A stretch of DNA of 64,000 nucleotides, from the NCBI GenBank assembly GCA_963717985.1, contig CAVQYC010000002.1:186001-250000 (forward strand). Reading direction: 5' to 3'. The position numbers were made by a program, and so were the translations under genes. Shown piece by piece: positions 1 through 8,143 of this stretch (the first letter of the stretch is position 1; each line of letters begins with the position of its first letter). Source of the DNA: BOG-1155 sp963717985. GTDB lineage: Bacteria; Desulfobacterota; Syntrophorhabdia; Syntrophorhabdales; WCHB1-27. The notes beneath the pieces are model-generated. The model was not told the origin of the DNA. It saw nothing but the letters and a program-made list of their open reading frames with translations, and ran no database searches.

Positions 1-584
1 ATCTGCTGGGGCGAGTGCGTCGCGGTGGTGGCGATGGGTATTACCGAACGGACCCTCTCCGGGTAGGAAGCGACCCACTGGAGGGCCTGCATGCCGCCCA
101 TGGAGCCGCCTGCGACCGAGAGCAGCCGGTCTATGCCGAGGTGGTCCACGAGATGGCGCTGGGCGTTGACCATGTCTCCTATGGTGACGAGGGGAAAATC
201 GAGGGCGTAGGGTTTGCCCGTCTTGGGGTTGAGCGAAGCAGGGCCCGTCGAGCCCCTGCAGCCGCCGATCACGTTGGAGCAGATGATGAAATACCGGTCC
301 GTGTCGAAGGCCTTGCCCGGCCCTATCATATTGTCCCACCAGCCGGGGTCCTTGTCTCCTTCGTGGAACCCGGCAGCGTGGGCATCGCCGGTGAGGGCGT
401 GGAGGATCAGGACGGCGTTCGACCTATCGCTGTTGAGGGCGCCGTAGATTTCATAGGCGAGCGTGACAGGTGAGAGGGTCTTTCCGCTCTCCGTCTCGAA
501 GGGGTTGGGGCTCTCGGCAAAGGTATAGTAGTGCGTCTCCACAATGCCCGGACCAACGCGGGAGCCGTCTTTGCCTTTTTTCAT
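1..584 (-). CDS. metX: homoserine O-acetyltransferase, C-terminus beyond window
   Basis: Acylates homoserine, giving O-acetylhomoserine for direct sulfhydrylation in methionine synthesis; cytoplasmic alpha/beta-hydrolase fold. About 194 N-terminal residues are visible, with the nucleophile elbow GGSMGGM (Ser near residue 161) and family-typical LHALTGDAHA and GCRGSTGPAS segments. The gene runs off the left edge, so the catalytic Asp and His are not seen. ATG at 584 is chosen because GAGGCGG lies about 6 nt upstream; ATG at 608 is the alternative. It directly follows metY on the same strand, and the product feeds that enzyme. Confidence 0.93.
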   Translation of the reverse strand, partial: MKKGKDGSRVGPGIVETHYYTFAESPNPFETESGKTLSPVTLAYEIYGALNSDRSNAVLILHALTGDAHAAGFHEGDKDPGWWDNMIGPGKAFDTDRYFIICSNVIGGCRGSTGPASLNPKTGKPYALDFPLVTIGDMVNAQRHLVDHLGIDRLLSVAGGSMGGMQALQWVASYPERVRSVIPIATTATHSPQQ

Positions 585-637
585 CACGTCCGCCTCACCA
601 ATGCTCATTGCCCGTGCGTGCCGCCGCGTCCGCCCTC

Positions 638-1936
638 TTACCCGGTTGCCTTCCGCAGGGCCTGATCGATATCTTCCTTGATGTCCTCGACGTCCTCGAT
701 ACCGACAGAGAGGCGGATGTAATCTTCGGTGACGCCCGTCTCAACCTGTTCGGCCCTCGTCAACTGTTGATGTGTGGTTGACGCGGGATGTATGACGAGG
801 CTTTTTGCGTCTCCGATGTTCGCGAGATGAGAGAGGAGCCGTACCGATTCGATGAATCTCTTCCCCGCGTCCAGACCGCCCTTGATCCCGAAGCCTACGA
901 GTGCCCCATAGCCGTTTTTGAGGTATTTGCTTGCGGTTGCGTAGTTCGGGTTGTCCGGCAGCCCCGGGTAGATGACCCAGGATACGAGAGGGTGCTCTTG
1001 CAGGAACCTTGCGATTGCAAAGGCGTTCTCGGAGTGTCTTTTCTGCCGCAAGAAGAGTGTCTCCAGCCCCTGGAGGAAGAGCCACGCATTGAACGGACTT
1101 AAGGCGGCGCCCATGTCGCGCAGGAGCTGCACCCGCGCCTTGAAGACAAAGGCGACATTTCCCATCTCCCCGAAATTGCCGAAGGTATCCCAGAATTTGA
1201 GGCCGTGGTAGCTGGGGTCAGGCTCAGTGAATTCCGGGAACTTCCCGTTGCCCCAGTTGAAACGGCCGCTGTCAACGATCACGCCGCCAATCGAAGTACC
1301 GTGGCCGCCTATGAACTTCGTAGCGCTTGTTGCGAGAATGTCCGCCCCATAATCGATGGGTCTGACGAGACCGACGCCCACCGTATTATCGACCACGAGG
1401 GGGATGCCCGCGTCGTGGGCGATCCGGCTAAGGGCAACAAAATCGGGCACGTCGAGCTTAGGGTTGCCGATCGTCTCCGCATAGAGTGCCCGGGTCCGCT
1501 CCGTGATCGCTTTTCTGAACTCTTCAGGCTTTGCGGAATCGACGAACAATACCCGCCGGCCGAGCTTTGGGAGGGTATAGTGAAAAAGCTCATAGGTGCC
1601 CCCGTAAAGGTTGTTTGCCGACACGATTTCGTCGCCTACCTGCGTGATAGTGAGAAGGGCAAGGGTTTCCGCCGCCTGGCCCGACGAAACAGCTAGCGCC
1701 CCCGTGCCGCCCTCGATGGCAGCTATGCGCTGCTCGAAGACGTCCGTCGTGGGGTTCATGATCCTGGTGTAAATATTGCCCAGCTCGGCGAGGGCAAAAA
1801 GGTTGGCGGCGTGCGCCGTATCCCTGAACACGTAGGAAGTCGTCTGGTATATGGGTACCGCTCGCGCCCCGGTCGCCACATCAGGGCTTTCCTGACCGGC
1901 GTGTACGGCCAATGTCTCAAGTCTCCTGGTTGTCAT
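638..1936 (-). CDS. metY: O-acetylhomoserine sulfhydrylase (PLP enzyme)
   Basis: Converts O-acetylhomoserine plus sulfide to homocysteine. It is a Cys/Met-metabolism PLP enzyme (fold type I) of about 432 residues, the usual MetY length. Visible marks are YTRIMNPTTD, the cofactor segment SSGQAAETLAL, VVDNTVGVG and the Schiff-base lysine in SATKFIGGHG (about residue 207 from the chosen start). AGGAGG sits 10 nt before ATG 1936 but only 1 nt before ATG 1945, so 1936 is preferred. It lies between rrf2 and metX in a same-strand cluster. Cystathionine gamma-synthase is a less likely alternative because the neighbours make acetylhomoserine and use sulfide. Confidence 0.93.
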   Translation of the reverse strand: MTTRRLETLAVHAGQESPDVATGARAVPIYQTTSYVFRDTAHAANLFALAELGNIYTRIMNPTTDVFEQRIAAIEGGTGALAVSSGQAAETLALLTITQVGDEIVSANNLYGGTYELFHYTLPKLGRRVLFVDSAKPEEFRKAITERTRALYAETIGNPKLDVPDFVALSRIAHDAGIPLVVDNTVGVGLVRPIDYGADILATSATKFIGGHGTSIGGVIVDSGRFNWGNGKFPEFTEPDPSYHGLKFWDTFGNFGEMGNVAFVFKARVQLLRDMGAALSPFNAWLFLQGLETLFLRQKRHSENAFAIARFLQEHPLVSWVIYPGLPDNPNYATASKYLKNGYGALVGFGIKGGLDAGKRFIESVRLLSHLANIGDAKSLVIHPASTTHQQLTRAEQVETGVTEDYIRLSVGIEDVEDIKEDIDQALRKATG

Positions 1937-1993
1937 CTGTTTCATTCCTCCTGAAAGGTTTCCCTCTCTTCCCTCTTCCCTTGCCAGTCGTCC

Positions 1994-2440
1994 TTATATA
2001 TAGTACATGGAAGTACCCTTCCCCGACTTCTCTTCCTGCATCATGACCAGGCGCTCGATGGTGAATCCGGAGAGCACCTCATCGATCTTGCCGCCTACAA
2101 GGCCCCATATATCACGGGTAGCGCATGTGGCGGAGCGGGGGCAGACGTCGGGTTTCGCCACGCAGTCGACAACCGTGCACGGGCCTTCAAGGGCCGTTAC
2201 AACGGTGCTCGCCGTGATCTCGCTTGGCCGCCCGCGGAGCAGGAAGCCGCCTTTTCTGCCCCGCACCGTACTCACGAGCCCCGCGGTCCGTAAGGCTGCG
2301 AAAATCTGTTCGAGATACTTTTCGGATATCCCCTGCCGCCTGGCAATATCCGCAAGAAACACGGGGGTGTCGTCCCTTTGATTGGCCGCAAGGTCCATCA
2401 TTGCCCGGAGTCCGTATCTCCCCTTGGTCGATATTTTCAT
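1994..2440 (-). CDS. Rrf2-family transcriptional regulator
   Basis: Winged-helix Rrf2 protein of 148 residues starting MKISTKGRYGLRAMMDLA, typical of IscR/CymR proteins. The recognition helix region is around GISEKYLEQIFAALR. Three cysteines in a CTVVDC...C......C arrangement (about residues 87-106) resemble the Fe-S ligand loop of IscR, so it may sense Fe-S or redox status, whereas CymR-type members lack these cysteines. AAGGAG lies 9 nt before the ATG. It sits between cysK and metY, so by context it probably controls cysteine/methionine supply. Fe-S binding is inferred, not shown. Confidence 0.9.
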   Translation of the reverse strand: MKISTKGRYGLRAMMDLAANQRDDTPVFLADIARRQGISEKYLEQIFAALRTAGLVSTVRGRKGGFLLRGRPSEITASTVVTALEGPCTVVDCVAKPDVCPRSATCATRDIWGLVGGKIDEVLSGFTIERLVMMQEEKSGKGTSMYYI

Positions 2441-2468
2441 ACGCCACTGCTCCTTGCGCTTTCTCCTG

Positions 2469-3458
2469 CTAAATAGCGACGTCTGAAGCGGTTGCCGTCT
2501 CGAGACCGGGAAAGAGGTTCTGAAAAAGGACCGTCGACAGGTAGCGCTCGGCGGCGGAAGGCAGGATCACCACAATTGTTTTTCCCTTGCTTTCCGGCTC
2601 ACCGGCGATGCGCGCCGCCACGAGGGCCGCGGCCCCGCTTGAGATGCCGCAGAGGATACCCTCTTCGCGGGCCAGCCGGCGGGCCATGTCGATCGCCTCA
2701 TCGCTCGTTACCGTCTCTATGCGGTCTACGAGGTCGAGCTGCAGCACTTTGGGTACAAAGCCAGCGCCGATGCCCTGAATCTTGTGAGGGCCCGGCTTCA
2801 GCTCTTCCCCCCTGCGTTTTTGGCTGAGGACAGGGGACTCGGCCGGCTCCACGGCCACGGAGATAATCTTTCTCCCTTTTGTCAACTTGAAATAGCGGCT
2901 GACCCCGGTGATCGTGCCGCCCGTTCCCACGCCCGATACCAGGATGTCCATCTTCCCGTCGGTATCATTCCATATCTCGGGCGCGGTCGTCGCTTCATGG
3001 ATGGCGGGATTTGCCGGGTTTTCAAACTGCTGGGGCATGAAATAGCGGGCGGGGTCGCTCTGGCTGAGCGCCTCGGCCTTCGCGATTGCCCCTTTCATGC
3101 CTTTAGCAGCCTCCGTCAATATGAGGTTCGCACCCAGGATCTTAAGCACTTTCCTCCGCTCGACGCTCATGCTCTCCGGCATGGTGAGGAGCAGCTTGTA
3201 TCCCTTGGCGGCAGCCACAAAAGCGAGGGAGATGCCCGTATTGCCCGAGGTAGGCTCGATGATCTCCATACCCGGTTTCAGTCGTCCCGTTTTCTCGGCA
3301 TCCAGGATCATCGCGGCGCCGATACGGTCTTTTACGGAGTAGGCCGGGTTTCTCCCCTCGATCTTGGCGAGCACCGTCGCCTCCGGACCCACCACGCGGT
3401 TCAGTTTTATCAGCGGGGAATTCCCTATCGACTGACTGTTATCCGCATATCTGCTCAT
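2469..3458 (-). CDS. cysK: cysteine synthase (O-acetylserine sulfhydrylase)
   Basis: Makes cysteine from O-acetylserine and sulfide. At 329 residues it is slightly longer than typical CysK, with the extra length at the C-terminus. PLP-binding Lys is about residue 43 in AYSVKDRIG; the substrate loop EPTSGNTGISL and phosphate-binding GVGTGGTITG are clear. AAGGAGG lies 5 nt before the ATG. It is the first gene after a well-formed promoter and is followed by rrf2, metY and metX, giving one unit for sulfide incorporation into both cysteine and homocysteine. Confidence 0.95.
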   Translation of the reverse strand: MSRYADNSQSIGNSPLIKLNRVVGPEATVLAKIEGRNPAYSVKDRIGAAMILDAEKTGRLKPGMEIIEPTSGNTGISLAFVAAAKGYKLLLTMPESMSVERRKVLKILGANLILTEAAKGMKGAIAKAEALSQSDPARYFMPQQFENPANPAIHEATTAPEIWNDTDGKMDILVSGVGTGGTITGVSRYFKLTKGRKIISVAVEPAESPVLSQKRRGEELKPGPHKIQGIGAGFVPKVLQLDLVDRIETVTSDEAIDMARRLAREEGILCGISSGAAALVAARIAGEPESKGKTIVVILPSAAERYLSTVLFQNLFPGLETATASDVAI

Positions 3459-3525
3459 AAAGACCTCCTTCGGATTTGTGCCCTTCAGACGGGCTATGGA
3501 GTTACTCTACTATGATGATAGGATT

Positions 3526-3554
3526 AATATAGTTGATGCACACCTTTTTGTCAA
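3526..3554 (-). promoter_or_regulatory. sigma70-type promoter of the cysK-rrf2-metY-metX unit
   Basis: On the minus strand TTGACA (3554-3549), a 17-bp spacer and TATATT (3531-3526) form a near-consensus promoter. Predicted start is near 3519, about 60 nt before cysK. Just downstream CTAT-GATG-ATAG (3510-3521) is a short inverted repeat where the Rrf2 protein could bind; that role is inferred. Confidence 0.75.
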
Positions 3555-3656
3555 CAAGATAATTGTGCAGCAGCAAAACAGAGTCGGCAAGGCTTTTCAC
3601 TGGCCGTCGTCGCTAAAATTGCTCTTCGGGCGCATAAAAGCTTATACTTATGCATT

Positions 3657-4094
3657 ATGGGAAAACCGACAACGCCCCTTGTCGCTGCTGACATCATTAT
3701 TGAGTACCGGGACGGGATCGTGCTTATCGAGCGGAAAAACGGGCCTTACGGCTGGGCCCTGCCGGGCGGATTTGTGGACGTGGGCGAATCGCTTGAAAGC
3801 GCGGCAGTAAGGGAGGCGAGGGAAGAGACATCCCTCGACGTGACGCTTCGGGAGCTGCTCTACGTGTACGGGAAGCCTTCCAGGGACCCGAGAGGCCATG
3901 GGATCAGCATCGTCTACATTGCCGAGGGCGCAGGTATGCTTGCGGCTGCCGACGACGCGAAGGGCGCCCGTGTCTTTACGTTCGATACGCTGCCTGACCG
4001 CATGGCCTTCGATCACCGCGAGATCGTCGCCGATTATTACACCTTTATCCAGACGGGCAACCGGCCTGTACCGGATGCCGACCGGCCGAAATAA
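3657..4094 (+). CDS. Nudix hydrolase
   Basis: A 145-residue Nudix protein. The box GGFVDVGESL...REAREET spans about residues 37-58 and matches GX5EX7REUXEEXGU apart from the last positions. It likely hydrolyses a nucleoside diphosphate derivative; the length and YGWALPGGFVD context resemble small ADP-ribose pyrophosphatases, but substrate cannot be read from sequence. No Shine-Dalgarno is visible. A TTGCTC-N18-TATACT promoter (3619-3648) would start transcription within a few bases of the ATG, so the mRNA may be leaderless. It is transcribed away from cysK. Confidence 0.88.
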   Translation: MGKPTTPLVAADIIIEYRDGIVLIERKNGPYGWALPGGFVDVGESLESAAVREAREETSLDVTLRELLYVYGKPSRDPRGHGISIVYIAEGAGMLAAADDAKGARVFTFDTLPDRMAFDHREIVADYYTFIQTGNRPVPDADRPK

Positions 4095-4250
4095 GAGACC
4101 AGGGACCTGCCGTATCACCACAAATCTCTTTATCTACATGCCTCGTCGCGCTTGACAGCCTTTCAGGAGTACTTACATTGAATGTAAAGGCACCGCGACA
4201 TCTTCACCGATCGGGCGACCGGCCCGCATCCCGAAAAAGGAGTGGAGCCG

Positions 4251-4739
4251 ATGAGGACGATATTTGCGCTCTTCGAAAGGTTCGATGAAGCGAAGGCATC
4301 TGTCGCCGAGTTGATTGACAGGCACTTCGACGAGGGCGAGATGAATGTGATTGTTCGGGAGCCTGCCACGCAGACGGGTCAGGACGCCGAATTGAGGGCG
4401 ACGAACAAGGCTGGATCGCCCGAAAGGGCGGCTTTGCAGGGGATAGACCGTGTGCTGATAGACGGCAAATCCGTGACCATGCCTGATGTGGGCGCTGTCC
4501 GTGTGGCAGGCAAGATTGCGGTCGTGACGGCCGGTGCAGCGATGGCGGAAAAGCCGCGGCACGATCTTAAGGATATCCTCGCCGGTCTCGGCGTGCCTGA
4601 AGAGCTGGCAGACTTCTACCGCAACGGCGTCCTGGGAGGCGGCTTTCTGTTCTGGATACGCGCAGATGGCGGACGGGCGGCCGAGGCGGCGAACATCCTC
4701 AGCAGCACCAGGACCGAAAAGCTCGCCAATCACGCCTGA
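4251..4739 (+). CDS. general-stress-type small protein, function unknown
   Basis: 162 residues beginning MRTIFALFERFDEAKASVAEL, which resembles the opening strand-helix of stress proteins related to YflT/DUF1269 that start by scoring helix residues as effector-like modules. A central hydrophobic Ala/Gly stretch (KIAVVTAGAAMAEK) precedes a helical part, then a Gly-rich strand GVLGGGFLFWIRADGG. AAGGAG lies 9 nt before ATG 4251. It precedes the AmpG-like gene by about 160 bp, with no evident shared unit. Family assignment is by general resemblance only. Confidence 0.6.
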   Translation: MRTIFALFERFDEAKASVAELIDRHFDEGEMNVIVREPATQTGQDAELRATNKAGSPERAALQGIDRVLIDGKSVTMPDVGAVRVAGKIAVVTAGAAMAEKPRHDLKDILAGLGVPEELADFYRNGVLGGGFLFWIRADGGRAAEAANILSSTRTEKLANHA

Positions 4740-4896
4740 CAGCACCGGGTCGCACACCAAAAAACCTGTCCCCTTTTGTAAAACCCGTTACTTGTTCTTC
4801 GGCGCCCGGCCGTTCTACTTAGCCCGCAGGAACTGTTGCCTGATCCCGACACAATCTGCTACACTTCTCCATGCTTTCGGTTGGCCGGATGTGTTG

Positions 4897-6150
4897 ATGC
4901 CGCGTGCCCTTTCCCCCTATGTTCAGGTATACCTTAAGCCCCGCATGATGCTTATGGCTGTGCTCGGGTTTTCATCGGGCCTTCCTGTAGCCCTTACCGG
5001 CGGTACTCTCCAGGTCTGGATGACCAAGGTGGGCATTGATCTCCACACCATAGGCATCTTTTCCCTTATCGGCGTGCCCTATGCGCTCAAGTTCCTCTGG
5101 TCCCCTTTTATGGACCGCTTTGTGCCGCCCTGGCTCGGCAGGAGGCGCGGATGGATCATATTGGTCCAGTTCGTGCTGTTCATCGGGATCAGTGCCATGG
5201 GTTTCAGCTCACCTGCCTACGCGCTCGGCGCCATTGCCGGGCTCGCCTTCTTTGTTGCTTTCAGCTCGGCGTCCCAGGACATTGTCATCGACGCATACCG
5301 GACCGACCTTTTGGCTGAGGAAGAGCGCGGGGCCGGAACGGCCGCCTCGATAGTCGGTTGGCGGATCGGCGTGTTGGTTTCGGGCGCTCTCGCTCTTGTC
5401 CTCTCGGACAGTATCGGCTGGCAGAGCACGTACCTCCTCATGGCCGGGTTCATGGTTGTGGGGATCGTGGGCGCCGTATTCGCTCCCGAGCCGGATACGG
5501 TGGTGACCGCCCCGAAGACTATGCGTGAAGCGGTGTGGGGGCCCCTCCAGGACTTTTTCACCCGCCCATCGGCATGGATGCTGCTCCTGGCGATCATCCT
5601 CTATAAGCTGGGCGATGCATATGCGGGGACCCTGACCTCGGTTTTCCTCATCAAGCTCGGTTTTTCAGCAAGTGATGTAGGGAAGATCAATAAGGGGCTG
5701 GGCCTTGTCTCGCTGCTCGCCGGGGCGGCCATCGGCGGCTCTCTCATGGTGCGGCTCGGTCTTTTTCGATCACTTCTTTTGTTCGGGGTGCTGCAGCTCG
5801 TGTCAAACCTGTCGTTTACGGCCCTTGCCTGGATCGGCAAGAGCTACGCCGCAATGGCCTTCGCGGTGGGCTTCGAGAACCTGAGCAGCGGTATGGGTAC
5901 CGCCGCCTTTGTGGCCTTTCTCATGAGTTTGTGCAATAGACGCTACACCGCCACCCAATATGCCCTGCTCTCCTCGCTGGCTTCCCTCGGCCGTGTCTTT
6001 ATCGCTCCCACGTCCGGCTACGTGGTCGAATCTATCGGGTGGGCGGGATTTTTTCTCCTCACCGCAGTCACGGCGCTCCCAGGGCTTCTGCTTCTCTGGC
6101 ACCTGCGCCCTGTTATTGTCAGGATGGGTGAACAGCAGATGCCCGGTTAA
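4897..6150 (+). CDS. ampG: AmpG-like MFS permease (muropeptide uptake)
   Basis: A 417-residue inner-membrane MFS transporter with about 12 hydrophobic segments. The opening MMLMAVLGFSSGLPVALTGGTL, and later SQDIVIDAYRTDLL, are hallmarks of the AmpG/PAT branch, which imports anhydromuropeptides for wall recycling. ATG 4897 places the first membrane segment in the usual position; no strong Shine-Dalgarno is visible and GTG 4891 is possible. It converges with a DUF1460 amidase-like gene, supporting a wall-recycling role. An acetyl-CoA-transporter-like PAT member is an alternative. Confidence 0.85.
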   Translation: MPRALSPYVQVYLKPRMMLMAVLGFSSGLPVALTGGTLQVWMTKVGIDLHTIGIFSLIGVPYALKFLWSPFMDRFVPPWLGRRRGWIILVQFVLFIGISAMGFSSPAYALGAIAGLAFFVAFSSASQDIVIDAYRTDLLAEEERGAGTAASIVGWRIGVLVSGALALVLSDSIGWQSTYLLMAGFMVVGIVGAVFAPEPDTVVTAPKTMREAVWGPLQDFFTRPSAWMLLLAIILYKLGDAYAGTLTSVFLIKLGFSASDVGKINKGLGLVSLLAGAAIGGSLMVRLGLFRSLLLFGVLQLVSNLSFTALAWIGKSYAAMAFAVGFENLSSGMGTAAFVAFLMSLCNRRYTATQYALLSSLASLGRVFIAPTSGYVVESIGWAGFFLLTAVTALPGLLLLWHLRPVIVRMGEQQMPG

Positions 6151-6156
6151 TTGGGC

Positions 6157-7008
6157 TCAGCGCCCCCTCCACCGGCGGAGCCGCGACCCGCAAGCATAGG
6201 GCCGGGTACCCGGCTCCGTATTGCCTTGCTGGGTGGTCACCCGGCCTCCCCCTTCAACCTCGCTTCGCTCGTAGCCCCGGGGCCTGAGCACGACTATCCC
6301 CGGTTTTCCTTCGATATAGGGGCTGAAGTCCTGATCGACCACCTTTTGTGCTGTCGAAGACGCATGCCGCAGGAAGATGCGGTTTTCGCGCCTGATGAAG
6401 ATGCCCGCATGGGAGACGTCAAGGCCGTCTGCCGGCGTATATATGCCGATGTAGTCACCTGTCCTCAAGCCGTCGAGCGCCCGCCCGTCGAGCATGCCTG
6501 TGGGAATGAAAGCGATCCTTCGCTCGACCGGTGGTATTCCCGCCAGAATTGATCCGCCGCCCTTCCTGTTGAGGGTCTTTGTGATGACCGTCGCCTTTTC
6601 CCGTCCTATCGCGCCGGTCACGTCCTCCACCCTGTTCGATGCGGCCCAGTCGGTAAAGAAGTGGTTCCGCTCTCCGTACTCAACCACACCCGATTTGTAC
6701 CGCACCCTTCTCAAGTTGCGTCTGAATTCATAAAAAGTGCAGGATAAACGCATCGATTCCACGTAATCGAGATAGGTGAAACAATCGACTGCCTGGAGAT
6801 TGATGACAAGTGCCTCGGGTACGCCGGGCGAGCCGATAAGCGTCGATCCTCCGTAAGGCACGCCCAGGAAACGGCCGGAAATAAAGTCTATGCGGGCGGG
6901 CAGACCGGGCATTTCAGACGCGGCAGCGAGCATCTGTTCCAGCTCCCCGGTGCTCCACGGCCCGAGGCGTGTCTCAACACCTGCTTTGGCGCGTACCCGA
7001 TATCCCAT
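6157..7008 (-). CDS. DUF1460 amidase-like protein with repeat-derived tail
   Basis: 283 residues. The core resembles DUF1460, an NlpC/P60-type papain-fold family linked to N-acetylmuramoyl-L-alanine amidase activity: candidate catalytic Cys76 in QAVDCFTYLD, His200 in LDVSHAGIF, plus KTLNRKGGG and HASSTAQKVV. No signal peptide is visible from this start, unusual for a wall enzyme. The last 30 or so residues (Gly/Arg-rich) are encoded by a GC-rich dispersed repeat also found near 55,490, so the tail is probably acquired read-through rather than part of the fold. It lies 10 nt downstream of the lysR gene and may share its transcript. Confidence 0.82.
   Translation of the reverse strand: MGYRVRAKAGVETRLGPWSTGELEQMLAAASEMPGLPARIDFISGRFLGVPYGGSTLIGSPGVPEALVINLQAVDCFTYLDYVESMRLSCTFYEFRRNLRRVRYKSGVVEYGERNHFFTDWAASNRVEDVTGAIGREKATVITKTLNRKGGGSILAGIPPVERRIAFIPTGMLDGRALDGLRTGDYIGIYTPADGLDVSHAGIFIRRENRIFLRHASSTAQKVVDQDFSPYIEGKPGIVVLRPRGYERSEVEGGGRVTTQQGNTEPGTRPYACGSRLRRWRGR
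6204..6234. repeat. dispersed 31-bp GC-rich repeat, copy A
   Basis: Matches 55488-55518 at 27 of 31 positions (core ACCCGGCTCCGTA then TGC and TTGC). It lies inside the 3' end of the DUF1460 gene. A shorter match (CACCCGGCTCC) is at about 63033. Confidence 0.7.
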
Positions 7009-7018
7009 TCAGGCGACG

Positions 7019-7963
7019 TTACGTCGCTCCCCCGCTCCCCTTGTCGCGCAGCACGGCAGCCCTGGGGTCCGGGCTCATTTTAAGTTCTTCCAGATAGCCG
7101 ATGAACCGCCGTATCGCGGGGTTATGCTTTTTCGATTTCTCGTAGAGCACCGACACCTCCAAAGAGAGGGGCTCGATCAGGGGCACCACGGTGAGGGAGC
7201 GGTCGTCTTCGTCGCCCTCCACAGCTCTACGGATCAGGATCGAAAGCGCCATGTGCCGGGCCACCCATTCCTTGATGAACTCTGTGCTGTTCGCCTCGAT
7301 AAATACGGAGGGGGAGGTGCTCATCCGCGAAAAGGCGGCGAGGACGGTGCTCCTTGTCGCGGACCCTTCCTCCCTGATAAGAAAGGGGTAGGGGCTGATA
7401 TCGGAGAGCGACACCGCGCTCCGCCCGGCAAGGGGGTGGTTCTTCGATGCGATCAGCACAAGCTCTTCCTGCACGAAAGGGAAGGACTGTATTTTGTTCG
7501 AGGTGTGCTGGTACGACACGATGACCACGTCATTCAGGCCGGAAAGCAAGCTCTTCTCCATCTCTATAGAGGAGCCGGCGTCGAGCTTGATCTTGATATC
7601 GGGGTTTCTGCTCTGGAAGCCGCCGAGGATATAGGGCATGATCTTTCTTGCGTAGTTGATCGTCGTGCCCAGGCGCAGGGTCGGCGTTGTCTCCGCCTTC
7701 GCGGCCCGCAGCTTCTCTTCCAGCCCCCGGGCGATCGTTTCAATCCGCTCGGCGTAGCGGTAGACGATCCTGCCTTCCCTGGTGAGGTCGAACTTGCCCC
7801 TGTCTCGCCTGATGAGCTTCATGCCCGTCTGGGCCTCAAGTTGGGCGATGTGTCCGGAAACCCCCGGCTGCGTCATGAAGAGGAGGTCGGCCGCCTTAGA
7901 AAAGCTTTTGCATTTTACGACCTTGGAGAATACTATAAGGGATGTGAGAGAGTAGAAGAGCAT
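7019..7963 (-). CDS. LysR-family regulator, divergent from the ppc genes
   Basis: 314 residues: an N-terminal winged helix (about 1-65; SFSKAADLLFMTQPGVSGHIAQLE) and a periplasmic-binding-type effector domain from about residue 90 (LRLGTTINYA; SKNHPLAGR). The gene faces away from the phenylphosphate-type carboxylase operon, the standard layout for a LysR protein controlling its neighbour. Its ATG (7963-7961) lies inside the CATAAG-N5-CTTATG palindrome, and its own TTGACA-N18-TATACT promoter ends there, so autorepression is likely. The message would have about 9 nt of leader with no Shine-Dalgarno. The effector may be phenol or a hydroxybenzoate; this is inference. Confidence 0.92.
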   Translation of the reverse strand: MLFYSLTSLIVFSKVVKCKSFSKAADLLFMTQPGVSGHIAQLEAQTGMKLIRRDRGKFDLTREGRIVYRYAERIETIARGLEEKLRAAKAETTPTLRLGTTINYARKIMPYILGGFQSRNPDIKIKLDAGSSIEMEKSLLSGLNDVVIVSYQHTSNKIQSFPFVQEELVLIASKNHPLAGRSAVSLSDISPYPFLIREEGSATRSTVLAAFSRMSTSPSVFIEANSTEFIKEWVARHMALSILIRRAVEGDEDDRSLTVVPLIEPLSLEVSVLYEKSKKHNPAIRRFIGYLEELKMSPDPRAAVLRDKGSGGAT

Positions 7964-7994
7964 AAGTTTTTCTTATGTAGTATAAAAACAAATG
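7961..7994 (+). promoter_or_regulatory. palindromic operator upstream of the ppc operon (site 1)
   Basis: CATAAG-TTTTT-CTTATG (7961-7977) followed by 3 nt and TATAAA. The 34-bp block matches 14816-14849 at 28 positions, and in both places begins 183 bp before the ATG of the downstream gene. It overlaps the lysR start codon. Binding by the adjacent LysR is inferred; the geometry fits an activated plus-strand promoter with its -10 at about 7981. Confidence 0.75.
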
Positions 7995-8008
7995 AATTGA
8001 CTTGTCAA
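7979..8008 (-). promoter_or_regulatory. promoter of the lysR gene
   Basis: On the minus strand TTGACA (8008-8003), 18-bp spacer, TATACT (7984-7979). Predicted start is near 7972, inside the palindrome and 9 nt from the lysR ATG. A second small inverted repeat TTGAC-TT-GTCAA (7997-8008) overlaps the -35. Confidence 0.65.
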
Positions 8009-8143
8009 CACCATAGCATAAAAATGGATGCATAATAGGGCATTAAATTCATGCGGCGTATGCTCGGCGTTCCCGAAAGATTCATGCGGGACAGGGGGGT
8101 AGGCATAGCAGGCATAGTCCAAATTTCCTATAAGGAGGAGTCG

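Noticed and set aside
15..473. Plus-strand frame at the left edge
   Set aside because: It is antisense to metX, whose minus-strand translation shows the full acyltransferase signature.
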